DNA from: Myxococcales bacterium UBA1203
GTDB lineage: Bacteria; Myxococcota; Myxococcia; Myxococcales; UBA5297
Assembly: GCA_002309695.1 (NCBI GenBank)
Contig: DBXV01000013.1
Span: 37,480 to 62,998 of the forward strand
DNA length: 25,519 nucleotides
Direction: 5' to 3'
Both the position numbers and the translations under genes were made by a program. Shown piece after piece: positions 7,592-14,549 of this stretch. The notes below the pieces were generated by a model. That model was not told the DNA's origin, made no database searches, and worked only from the letters and a program-made list of their open reading frames with translations. The number at the start of each line of letters is the position of its first letter. Within the stretch, counting starts at the first letter, position 1.

Positions 7592-8638
7592 TCAGCCTCG
7601 GGGGGGCGGTGCGCGGCGGACTGGCTGCTGCGGCGCGGCAGGCATCCGCACCGGCGAGGGAATGCCGTCTTGGGGAGACATGGCGTGCCTGGGAGCCGCC
7701 TGAGGAACAGGGGCCTGGGATGCCCCCGTGCCCGCCACGCCCGAGGAGACGTGCCCGACACCTTCAAAGAAGCCCTTCATGCTTGCCAGCTCGGCGGGAA
7801 CGACCGAGACGCGGCTGCTTTCGAGAATGCCGTGCAGTTCATCGATGAACTGGTCCACGAGCTTCATCTTGAGCGCCGCGCTGCCGCCCGGCCGCGTAAT
7901 CGCCTGGCCGACCCGCTCGATGCCCTTTGCGGTCGCGTCGGCGACGATGGTCATGCCCTTGGCCTTTCCTTCGGCCTCGTTCATCCGCTGGATTTTGGCG
8001 CCCTCGGACAGGTTGTAGGACTCCTGACGGTCAGCTTCCGAACGGCAGACCAGCATCTTCTTCTCGGCTTCGGCGATGAGGATGTTGGCGCGCTTCTGCC
8101 GCTCTGCCTCCATCTGCTTTTCCAGCTTGTCGATGACGCGGTGGGGAGGCGTGATGTTTTTGATTTCGTAGCGCAGCACCTTCACGCCCCAGGGATCAGA
8201 CGCCGGGTCGATTTCGCTGACGATGTTGGCGTTGATGGTTTCGCGCTCCGAGAAGGTCTTCTCCAGCGTCAGCTTGCCGATCTCAGCCCGCATGGTCGTC
8301 TGCGCCAGATTGATGCAGGCCTTGCGGTAGTTCTGAATTTTGTAGCTGGCCAGCATGGCGTCCTCGACTTTCAGATAGAGAACGCCGTCCACCTCGATCT
8401 GGATGTTGTCGCGGGTGGTGCAGGTCTGGGGCGGGATGTCGATGACCTGCTCGCGCATTTCGTGGCGGAAGGCGATGTCATCGAGGATGGGAACGAGCAG
8501 ATGGAATCCGGGGCCGAGCTTTTTGTGAAACTTGCCGAACCTCTGGACGATGCAGACTTCCTTCGAGGAGACGACGACGCACGTCTTGCTGACGAAGATC
8601 AGAATCAGTGCGGCGATGATTGTGGCTGCTAGGAACAT
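7592..8638 (-). CDS. SPFH/band-7 family membrane protein (second paralog)
   Basis: Protein of 348 residues with an N-terminal membrane segment (about 2-20, MFLAATIIAALILIFVS), an SPFH domain (KEVCIVQRFGKFHKKLGPGF, then VDGVLYLKVED) and a coiled coil rich in Ala/Glu/Lys (AEGKAKGMTIVADATAKGIE). Like its neighbour it ends in a Pro/Arg tail, QPVRRAPPPRG. ATG at 8638 with AAGGAG eight bases upstream; the sequence CCAAGGAG before the start is the same in both SPFH genes. A 243-base gap separates it from the NfeD gene upstream; no gene and no convincing promoter was found in that gap. Relative of QmcA/HflK-type proteins; the exact role is not known. Confidence 0.9.
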   Translation of the reverse strand: MFLAATIIAALILIFVSKTCVVVSSKEVCIVQRFGKFHKKLGPGFHLLVPILDDIAFRHEMREQVIDIPPQTCTTRDNIQIEVDGVLYLKVEDAMLASYKIQNYRKACINLAQTTMRAEIGKLTLEKTFSERETINANIVSEIDPASDPWGVKVLRYEIKNITPPHRVIDKLEKQMEAERQKRANILIAEAEKKMLVCRSEADRQESYNLSEGAKIQRMNEAEGKAKGMTIVADATAKGIERVGQAITRPGGSAALKMKLVDQFIDELHGILESSRVSVVPAELASMKGFFEGVGHVSSGVAGTGASQAPVPQAAPRHAMSPQDGIPSPVRMPAAPQQPVRRAPPPRG

Positions 8639-8881
8639 GGCATTCGCTCCTTGGGCTGAATGTCAGCCGTGTGGATGGGTGGGGTTTGTTCTGCTGCGGG
8701 AAACTTGGGACTTCGGACTGGTCGAAGGTCTGCCATGCGGCCTTTCGCCGGCCTTTCATCCCGGGAATTTTCAGTCAGTGACAGCTGCGAAGAAAAAACA
8801 GGGAGCTCTTTGTAAAAGCGCGTGAAACAAGCGCTCAAAGCGGTGGTGAACCAACGGCCTCCATGTCGAAACTTTCTGAAA

Positions 8882-9415
8882 TCAGGAGTTTTTTTCCTGA
8901 ATCGAGGTCGGTTCCGTGAGTGCCGACTGACCCACTTGGGCTGCCAGAATATCGGCTTCGGAAGGCACCGGCTCCACTATCCAGCACAGGTTGTCGCGGT
9001 CGATGATGCGCGCCTTGCCGCCGGCGGGGACCGGCTTGCCGGACAGCGTCCGCGCCTTCCAGGTGCTCCCCTGATAGCGAATCCGCCCGTCCTTGCCGCC
9101 GGGCTCGATGGCCACGGTGACATCTACAATCTGGTTATAGGCAGCCGCGTCTTCATCAATGACCGCGATGGTGCGGTCGCCCTGGGCGTGCTTGCGCAGA
9201 AACCTGCCGACGCTGAAGAACAGTCCAATGCCCATGACGAGCCAGAGCAGCAGGCACGGCAGGAGGCTTTCCACAAGGCCAGTGAGCCTCAGCACCCCGA
9301 CGAGCCCGGCCGAAATCCCGAAAAACATGATGAAAAAACCCGGGATGAAGAACTCGGCCAGTGCGAGCGCCAGGGCGGCGCCGAACCAGATATAAGTAAT
9401 GGTAGATGGATCCAT
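8882..9415 (-). CDS. NfeD-like membrane protein
   Basis: Protein of 177 residues. Three hydrophobic segments fill the first ~75 residues (WFGAALALALAEFFIPG, MFFGISAGLVGVL, LLPCLLLWLVMGIGLFF). A soluble beta-barrel (OB-fold) domain follows, with the NfeD features GRIRYQGSTWKAR and VPAGGKARIIDRDNLCWIVE. NfeD proteins work with SPFH partners in the membrane, and two SPFH genes follow here on the same strand. The frame is open to a TTG at 9433, but the ATG at 9415 with GAGG eight bases upstream is preferred. A TATAAT-rich promoter region lies just upstream. The short form, lacking the ClpP-like protease domain, is seen. Confidence 0.88.
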   Translation of the reverse strand: MDPSTITYIWFGAALALALAEFFIPGFFIMFFGISAGLVGVLRLTGLVESLLPCLLLWLVMGIGLFFSVGRFLRKHAQGDRTIAVIDEDAAAYNQIVDVTVAIEPGGKDGRIRYQGSTWKARTLSGKPVPAGGKARIIDRDNLCWIVEPVPSEADILAAQVGQSALTEPTSIQEKNS

Positions 9416-9759
9416 CGACAAAACCTCAGACAATACGATATTATATTAGGTAAAAAATAACACTTATTATATAAGCTAAATTTATTCTTCAAGAGAATTT
9501 AACGAATAAAAATAACAGCTTACTGGGCCGATGAATTGATTCGCCAGCTGGATAAACAATTCTAATCAGCCTTTAATAATTATAATTTTCTGGAGGCTGA
9601 GGATTTTTTTGGGGGATGTTCGGCCGGAAGACGCCAGGAGATTGTAGAGTGCGGTGACGCAGATTCTCGCCGTGAAGTCAGGCGTGATGTATCCGCTTGA
9701 AACTTGTTGTTCTGCGCGCCTCTGCGGCGGCCGCAGCATGCACGAGGTCCAAAATCAAA
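9416..9759. other. AT-rich divergent region between NfeD and kdsB
   Basis: This 344-base stretch separates the divergent NfeD and kdsB genes. Positions 9430-9590 are sharply AT-rich compared with the flanks. They hold the minus-strand TATAAT boxes, and on the plus strand another TATAAT at 9581-9586 without a good -35 box. The part from 9590 to 9759 returns to high GC. An open frame continues upstream of the kdsB ATG from a TTG at 9697 but shows no conserved residues. No separate gene is visible. Confidence 0.45.
9440..9492 (-). promoter_or_regulatory. Likely promoter(s) for the NfeD/SPFH genes
   Basis: On the minus strand two perfect TATAAT boxes occur, as the complements of 9466-9471 and 9440-9445. 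The distal one has TTGAAG (complement of 9487-9492) 15 bases upstream as a possible -35 box; this spacing is shorter than the usual 17. The boxes lie about 25 to 55 bases from the NfeD ATG at 9415, a suitable distance. Confidence 0.5.
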
Positions 9760-10539
9760 ATGACAATGACAGAAATGAAGACAGCAAAGACATCTGGGAA
9801 CGGCCTTCGGACAGTGGCCGTGATTCCCGCCCGCTACGCATCCTCCCGCTTCCCGGGAAAGCCTCTGGCCGTCCTCTGCGGCAAGCCCATGATTCAGCAC
9901 GTGTACGAGCGTGTTCTGCGGACACCGGGGCTGGACGACGTCCTGGTGGCGACGGACGACAGCCGAATTGAGGCAGCCGTCATCAAGTTTGGCGGGAAAT
10001 GCGTCATGACAGGGGAGTGCAGAACCGGAACGGACCGCGTCTGTCAGGCTGTCCGGAGCGTGAATGCCGACGTGGTGCTCAACGTTCAGGGGGATGAGCC
10101 TCTCATCGACCCGGAATGCCTGGGGCAGCTGCTGAAGGTTTTTGGCGATGCGGAGGTCCAGATGGCCACGCTGCGCAGAAAGCTGGCCGACGGCGAAGGC
10201 AGTGATCCCAACGTCGTCAAGCTCGTCTGCGCCCTGAATGGAGACGCACTGTATTTTTCGAGGCTGCCGATCCCGTTTCTCCGAGGGCAGGCATGTCCGC
10301 TCTTCGCTCATGTGGGTGTTTACGCTTACAGAAAGCCTTTTTTAGAGGCGCTGACGGCGATGCCCAGCACGCCTCTGGAACTCGCTGAAAGCCTGGAGCA
10401 GCTGCGCGTCCTTGAGAATGGCCACAAAATCCGGACGGTGCTGACGGCTCATTCAAGCATCGGCGTGGATACGCCTGATGATTTGCTCCAGGCCGAAGCC
10501 CGAATGCGTCAGCTCATCGCTCGTGGAGAAATGGGTTAA
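9760..10539 (+). CDS. kdsB: 3-deoxy-manno-octulosonate cytidylyltransferase (CMP-Kdo synthetase)
   Basis: Transfers CMP from CTP to Kdo, activating the sugar for lipopolysaccharide inner-core synthesis. The protein is 259 residues from the chosen start, close to the usual ~250. The nucleotide-binding signature IPARYASSRFPGKPL lies at about 22-36, VLVATDD follows, then RTGTDRV and NVQGDEPLID, all typical of KdsB. The C-terminal part keeps GVYAYRKPFLE and the ELAESLEQLRVLE segment. The start is uncertain: ATGs at 9760, 9766 and 9775 are all possible, with GAGG at 9744-9747; the family homology begins at TVAVIPARY. pyrG follows on the same strand and supplies the CTP substrate. Confidence 0.95.
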   Translation: MTMTEMKTAKTSGNGLRTVAVIPARYASSRFPGKPLAVLCGKPMIQHVYERVLRTPGLDDVLVATDDSRIEAAVIKFGGKCVMTGECRTGTDRVCQAVRSVNADVVLNVQGDEPLIDPECLGQLLKVFGDAEVQMATLRRKLADGEGSDPNVVKLVCALNGDALYFSRLPIPFLRGQACPLFAHVGVYAYRKPFLEALTAMPSTPLELAESLEQLRVLENGHKIRTVLTAHSSIGVDTPDDLLQAEARMRQLIARGEMG

Positions 10540-10540
10540 A

Positions 10541-10567
10541 CAGCTCCCGACGAGGCTGTTATTTTTC
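10541..10567 (+). terminator. Weak terminator after kdsB
   Basis: CAGCT (10541-10545) pairs with GGCTG (10554-10558), one pair being G-U, around an eight-base loop. The T-rich stretch TTATTTTT follows at once. The stem is short, so read-through into pyrG is likely. Confidence 0.35.
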
Positions 10568-10570
10568 GTT

Positions 10571-10598
10571 TTGGCCCGGGGCGCTTCGGTGGTAAAAT
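10571..10598 (+). promoter_or_regulatory. Likely sigma-70-type promoter for pyrG
   Basis: TTGGCC (10571-10576) and TAAAAT (10593-10598) are separated by 16 bases; the -10 box matches the consensus at five of six positions and the -35 box at four. The start of pyrG lies about 50 bases further on. Confidence 0.5.
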
Positions 10599-10651
10599 GA
10601 CACGCTTTTTCGGGGGACGGCGAATTTTAACGAAGAAAGCGGGAAGCCAGC

Positions 10652-12268
10652 ATGCGTTCGAGACGGACAAAATACATCTTCGTGACCGGCGGCGTCGTCA
10701 GTTCGCTGGGAAAGGGATTGGCCTCCGCGTCCATCGGCGCCCTTCTGGAGAACCGCGGACTGGAAATCACCCACCTCAAGCTGGACCCCTATATCAATGT
10801 CGATCCCGGCACCATGAGCCCGGTCCAGCACGGTGAAGTGTTTGTCACCGATGATGGCGCAGAGACCGATTTGGACTTGGGTCACTACGAGCGTTTTACC
10901 CATGCGCCCCTGAGCCACGGCAGCAACTATACGAGCGGCCGCATTTACAACGCCGTCATCCAGAAGGAGCGCCGGGGCGAATATCTGGGCAACACCGTTC
11001 AGGTCATCCCCCACATCACCGACGAGATTAAGGCGGGCATCCGCGCGACGGCCGACGGATTTGATGTCTGTATTACCGAGGTCGGCGGCACTGTCGGCGA
11101 CATCGAAAGCCTTCCGTTCCTCGAAGCTATCCGTCAGATGCGCTATGACGTGGGAAGCGAAAATGTCTGTTACATCCACGTCACGCTGCTGCCGTACATT
11201 TCTGCCGCAGGAGAGCTGAAGACGAAACCGACGCAGCACTCTGTGATGAAGCTACGCGAGATCGGCATCCAGCCCGACATTCTCATTTGCCGGACCGACC
11301 GGGAAATCGATCAGGCACTGCGCGACAAAATTGCTCTGTTCTGCTCGGTCCAGCCCGGCTCGGTTTTCACTTCGAGAGATGTCCCGACGATTTACGAGCT
11401 GCCGCTTGTCTTTAAGGAAGAGGGACTGGATGAGAAAATCGCTGAGTTTCTCAATATCTGGTCACGCTCTCCCCAGATGGACCACTGGGAACAGATCGTC
11501 CGAACCATCAAGGCACCCAAAAACGGAACGGTCAAAATCGGCATCGTTGGCAAATACGTCAGTCTCATCGAGAGCTACAAAAGCCTCAACGAAGCTCTGA
11601 CGCACGGCGGCATTGCCAATGACTGCCGCGTGGAGCCTGTGTTTATCGATTCCGAATCGCTGGAAACAGGGAATCCGGACGAAATTCTGGGCGCTGTGGA
11701 CGCGATTCTGGTTCCCGGAGGTTTCGGCGCTCGCGGAACAGAGGGGAAGATTGAAGCTGTTCGCTATGCGCGTGAGCATCGGGTTCCCTTTTTCGGCATC
11801 TGCTTGGGGCTCCAAATGGCTGTCATCGAGTTCGCCCGTCATGTGGCGGGGCTGGAAGGCGCCAACAGCCTGGAGCTGGACCCAAGAACACCTCATCCCG
11901 TTGTTACGCTCATGGAGGAGCAGAAGTCTGTCAGTGACAAAGGGGGGACCATGAGACTTGGCGCTTATCCGTGCAGGCTCAAAGAGGGAAGTTTGGCTGC
12001 TTCCATCTACGGTACCTTGGACATCAGCGAGCGCCACCGCCACCGCTACGAGGTCAACAACGCCTATCGTGAAGAACTGGCCAAAAGGAGGATGGTGTTT
12101 TCTGGGATAAATGAGAAACTGGACTTGGTCGAGATGATAGAGTTGCCGGATCATCCCTACTTTATCGCGTGTCAGTTTCACCCGGAGTTCAAGTCCAAAC
12201 CCTTTTTGCCGCATCCGCTGTTTGCAGGTTTTGTTAAAGCGGCGATGGAGTATAGGAAAGTACGATAA
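10652..12268 (+). CDS. pyrG: CTP synthase
   Basis: Amidates UTP to CTP using glutamine and ATP in the cytoplasm. The length of 538 residues is typical. The N-terminal synthase domain opens with KYIFVTGGVVSSLGKGLAS and HLKLDPYINVDPGTMSP. The C-terminal class I glutamine amidotransferase domain has the nucleophile Cys384 in FFGICLGLQMAV and the catalytic His510-Pro-Glu512 in CQFHPEFKSKP. kdsB-pyrG is a recurrent gene pair in Gram-negative bacteria, including chlamydiae, and fits because CMP-Kdo formation consumes CTP. kdsA, which often follows, is absent; instead an AT-rich block begins 18 bases after the stop codon. Confidence 0.98.
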   Translation: MRSRRTKYIFVTGGVVSSLGKGLASASIGALLENRGLEITHLKLDPYINVDPGTMSPVQHGEVFVTDDGAETDLDLGHYERFTHAPLSHGSNYTSGRIYNAVIQKERRGEYLGNTVQVIPHITDEIKAGIRATADGFDVCITEVGGTVGDIESLPFLEAIRQMRYDVGSENVCYIHVTLLPYISAAGELKTKPTQHSVMKLREIGIQPDILICRTDREIDQALRDKIALFCSVQPGSVFTSRDVPTIYELPLVFKEEGLDEKIAEFLNIWSRSPQMDHWEQIVRTIKAPKNGTVKIGIVGKYVSLIESYKSLNEALTHGGIANDCRVEPVFIDSESLETGNPDEILGAVDAILVPGGFGARGTEGKIEAVRYAREHRVPFFGICLGLQMAVIEFARHVAGLEGANSLELDPRTPHPVVTLMEEQKSVSDKGGTMRLGAYPCRLKEGSLAASIYGTLDISERHRHRYEVNNAYREELAKRRMVFSGINEKLDLVEMIELPDHPYFIACQFHPEFKSKPFLPHPLFAGFVKAAMEYRKVR

Positions 12269-12286
12269 GCTGGAGGTGCATATCTT

Positions 12287-13306
12287 ATGGGTGTCGCTGC
12301 GATCATTTTTTTGCTATCAGTTCTTCAAGTGCCGGATATTTATGAAGCCACTGATGAAGAAATTGATAGGATTGCCCAGGAGGTTGCGCTAGGAAGATAT
12401 ACTTTGTTTGATATATTAGGCCCGGGAGGATTAGGGATGCTTTCTGAGGAGCATACAAATTCAGAAGAGATTCCTACCCTTGAAGATATCTATAAGGAAA
12501 GAAAGCGTAAATTTGAAGATGAAAGAACCCTTCAGGTCAATATTCAAAAAATGTTAGATGAAATTCATGACTTTATTCCAATGCAACCTCCGATGGAGCC
12601 GTCGGAGTATAAGATCGCACTGGCCAAAGTAATGACTCAGTCGACAGAAAAGCTTTTTGAATTTGCACAATATAAAGGGAAACTTCCAACAGAGAATTTA
12701 GGAGAAAATATTCAACTTGGAGATAGTGAAGCTCGGATTGCCTCCCTTGATCTTTTTGATAATGTTCAAACTGTAGCAGAATATTATTTTAAGGAATTGA
12801 CATCTAAGGGGGTTTCCCCAAGGATGCAACTGTTGTATGCAAATACACTGGGAATTACTTTTAGAGAGAGTGACGGTTTTATGCGTGGACTAACACTTGT
12901 CGGTTTTGGAGAGCAAACAGTCGTCTTTGCTTCAGTTACGGATGCTCGGAAAGTCTATGAGGGGGTTATGGGGGTAAACAGAGACGCTGAAATGAAAGCT
13001 TGGGAAGGCTGGGTAGAGCCGCAAGCAGAGCAGAATCCTATTGTCAGTAGGCATTCAGATGCACACATGAAGCAGACAACACGATCAATAGTGGTGCGTG
13101 CGTCGTCGTCGGATGAAGTCGTTAATTTTTATACTAAGAATTTACTTCGCTCGGGATGGTCTATGCCGAAAATCGTACAACGAGAGGGAAAATCACGTGT
13201 GATCAGAGTTGAAAAGAATTTACGGCATTGTGTGATTTCTGTAGAACCTTTAGAAGATGTTGGTTTGTTTAGGTCAATGGCATACTGCCAAGAAATGTTA
13301 GAGTAA
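12287..13306 (+). CDS. Probable exported protein of unknown function, cassette gene 1
   Basis: Protein of 339 residues. The first ~15 residues are hydrophobic (GVAAIIFLLSVLQV) and could be a short signal or anchor. An acidic region and a charged, probably coiled-coil stretch follow (about 60-110). The last ~75 residues contain DEVVNFYTKNLLRSGWSMPK and then alternating basic/hydrophobic strands. The pattern 'FY...L...GW' followed by beta strands is seen in small periplasmic alpha/beta domains, but I cannot assign a family. ATG at 12287 has GGAGGTG eight bases upstream. Being first in the pseudopilin cassette, it may be an envelope component or chaperone for it; this is inference. Confidence 0.7.
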   Translation: MGVAAIIFLLSVLQVPDIYEATDEEIDRIAQEVALGRYTLFDILGPGGLGMLSEEHTNSEEIPTLEDIYKERKRKFEDERTLQVNIQKMLDEIHDFIPMQPPMEPSEYKIALAKVMTQSTEKLFEFAQYKGKLPTENLGENIQLGDSEARIASLDLFDNVQTVAEYYFKELTSKGVSPRMQLLYANTLGITFRESDGFMRGLTLVGFGEQTVVFASVTDARKVYEGVMGVNRDAEMKAWEGWVEPQAEQNPIVSRHSDAHMKQTTRSIVVRASSSDEVVNFYTKNLLRSGWSMPKIVQREGKSRVIRVEKNLRHCVISVEPLEDVGLFRSMAYCQEMLE

Positions 13307-13333
13307 AATATTCTAACAAAAGAGAGGTAAGAA

Positions 13334-13663
13334 ATGTGGCTTACAATGGTAGCAACATTATTTTTGCTTGCCGGAGATGTTGTAGAAGATCAAAGAATGG
13401 CAAAAGTGGATTCGTTAATGAACTCGATGGTGAGGCAGAACTGCCAAGATCAAGCAGATCTGGTACGAAAGAAGTGTGTAAGCATATGTGCTACAATGGG
13501 AGAGAGTGTAGACCAAAAGACATGTTCTGGGCAGTGTGATGAAATGTCAAAAAACACAATGCAGGAATGTAATGAAGGTAAGAAAGACGCCAAAGAGTAT
13601 TTAGGAAAGAGTGATAAAGAACGCAAACGGTTGGCCAAGGATATTGAACTGGATGTGCCTTAA
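13334..13663 (+). CDS. Small exported protein with twin CX3C motif, cassette gene 2
   Basis: Protein of 109 residues. A short hydrophobic N-terminus (MWLTMVATLFLLAG) could be a signal peptide. Six Cys residues follow in the order C-x10-C-x3-C-x11-C-x3-C-x10-C, in a helix-prone, charged region; the tail is Lys/Asp-rich. The two CX3C pairs separated by 11 residues would suit a disulfide-linked helical hairpin, the layout used by small Tim chaperones of mitochondria; resemblance in pattern only. ATG at 13334 with AGAGG upstream. I know of no family for it. Its place before the TadE-like gene suggests a role in the same envelope structure. Confidence 0.68.
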   Translation: MWLTMVATLFLLAGDVVEDQRMAKVDSLMNSMVRQNCQDQADLVRKKCVSICATMGESVDQKTCSGQCDEMSKNTMQECNEGKKDAKEYLGKSDKERKRLAKDIELDVP

Positions 13664-13725
13664 TAGACTGGGTAGATTGAATAGATATTTTGATATCTTA
13701 TTTGTTTTATTAAAATGGAGATAAA

Positions 13726-14517
13726 ATGACAAGGAACAAGGAATCTGGACAGGCGATGGTGGAGACCGCTATTATTATACCATTATTTATATTCATTCTT
13801 TTAGGCATTCTTCAGATGGGGCTTATATATCAAGCAAAAGTTTTATTGAAGTATGCTGCATACCGTGCAGCACGAACAGGAGCACTACTTCATGGCAATC
13901 CGACTGCGATGACGAGGTCGGCTCTAGCAGTGATGCTTCCTGTTATGGGGAATGGAACAGGAAATTCAAATGTAGAAACAATGTCAGTGGAAACATACGG
14001 AGAAGCTTACAAAGGAATAGATCGAACGGCTTTGCGCTTTATCCGACTGTCATTAGGCTATCCGTTGCTGAATACAGTTGTTTGCCAACCGACTACAAGT
14101 GTACTCGGAAAAGGCGCTGGAAAATATAAAACGAAGAGCATCGGTAATGAATATGATTTTGATTCTCCTGAAAATGTACTTTTTTCGTCGAGTGATGAAT
14201 ATTCTAGGACCCGATTGCGTATACAGCTTCAGTATCATCAACAGTTGGTTATTCCATTTGCAAATGTAATTATATTTAGATGCTTTATGGGACTTAACCA
14301 GAATGAAATATTGCGGATGCAGGCAAAGGGGGCTTCAGTAGAAACGTCTAGAAATCTTTTAGATTATGGTTATTTATACATAATGGCATTGAGAAAAAAA
14401 AGATATTTTTTACCGATGAAGGAGAATTACTCTTTTAGAATGCAGTCTAATCTATATAAAAATTATATTCCTAAAAAGAACTTGTGTATAAATCAAGGTA
14501 AAGATCGATCTTTATGA
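13726..14517 (+). CDS. TadE-like pseudopilin
   Basis: Protein of 263 residues. The N-terminus has the type IVb class signal: Gly8 followed by QAMVET, placing Glu at +5 of the mature form, then a hydrophobic helix (TAIIIPLFIFILLGILQMG) and the TadE-type continuation YAAYRAARTG. TadE-type pseudopilins belong to the Tad (tight adherence, Flp pilus) machinery and are cut by a TadV-type prepilin peptidase. The remainder is longer than in classical TadE (usually under 200 residues) and has no recognised domain. An A8 tract lies at 14394-14401 near the 3' end. ATG with GGAG five bases upstream. Confidence 0.82.
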   Translation: MTRNKESGQAMVETAIIIPLFIFILLGILQMGLIYQAKVLLKYAAYRAARTGALLHGNPTAMTRSALAVMLPVMGNGTGNSNVETMSVETYGEAYKGIDRTALRFIRLSLGYPLLNTVVCQPTTSVLGKGAGKYKTKSIGNEYDFDSPENVLFSSSDEYSRTRLRIQLQYHQQLVIPFANVIIFRCFMGLNQNEILRMQAKGASVETSRNLLDYGYLYIMALRKKRYFLPMKENYSFRMQSNLYKNYIPKKNLCINQGKDRSL

Positions 14518-14549
14518 AGGATCACTGAATGATCTAGGAGGCAGTTTTC

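Noticed and set aside
7547..8632. Open frame of 361 codons on the plus strand
   Set aside because: Mirror frame of the 348-residue SPFH gene, which has clear family motifs and a good ribosome site.
10559..11239. Open frame of 226 codons on the minus strand
   Set aside because: Antisense to the highly conserved synthase domain of pyrG.
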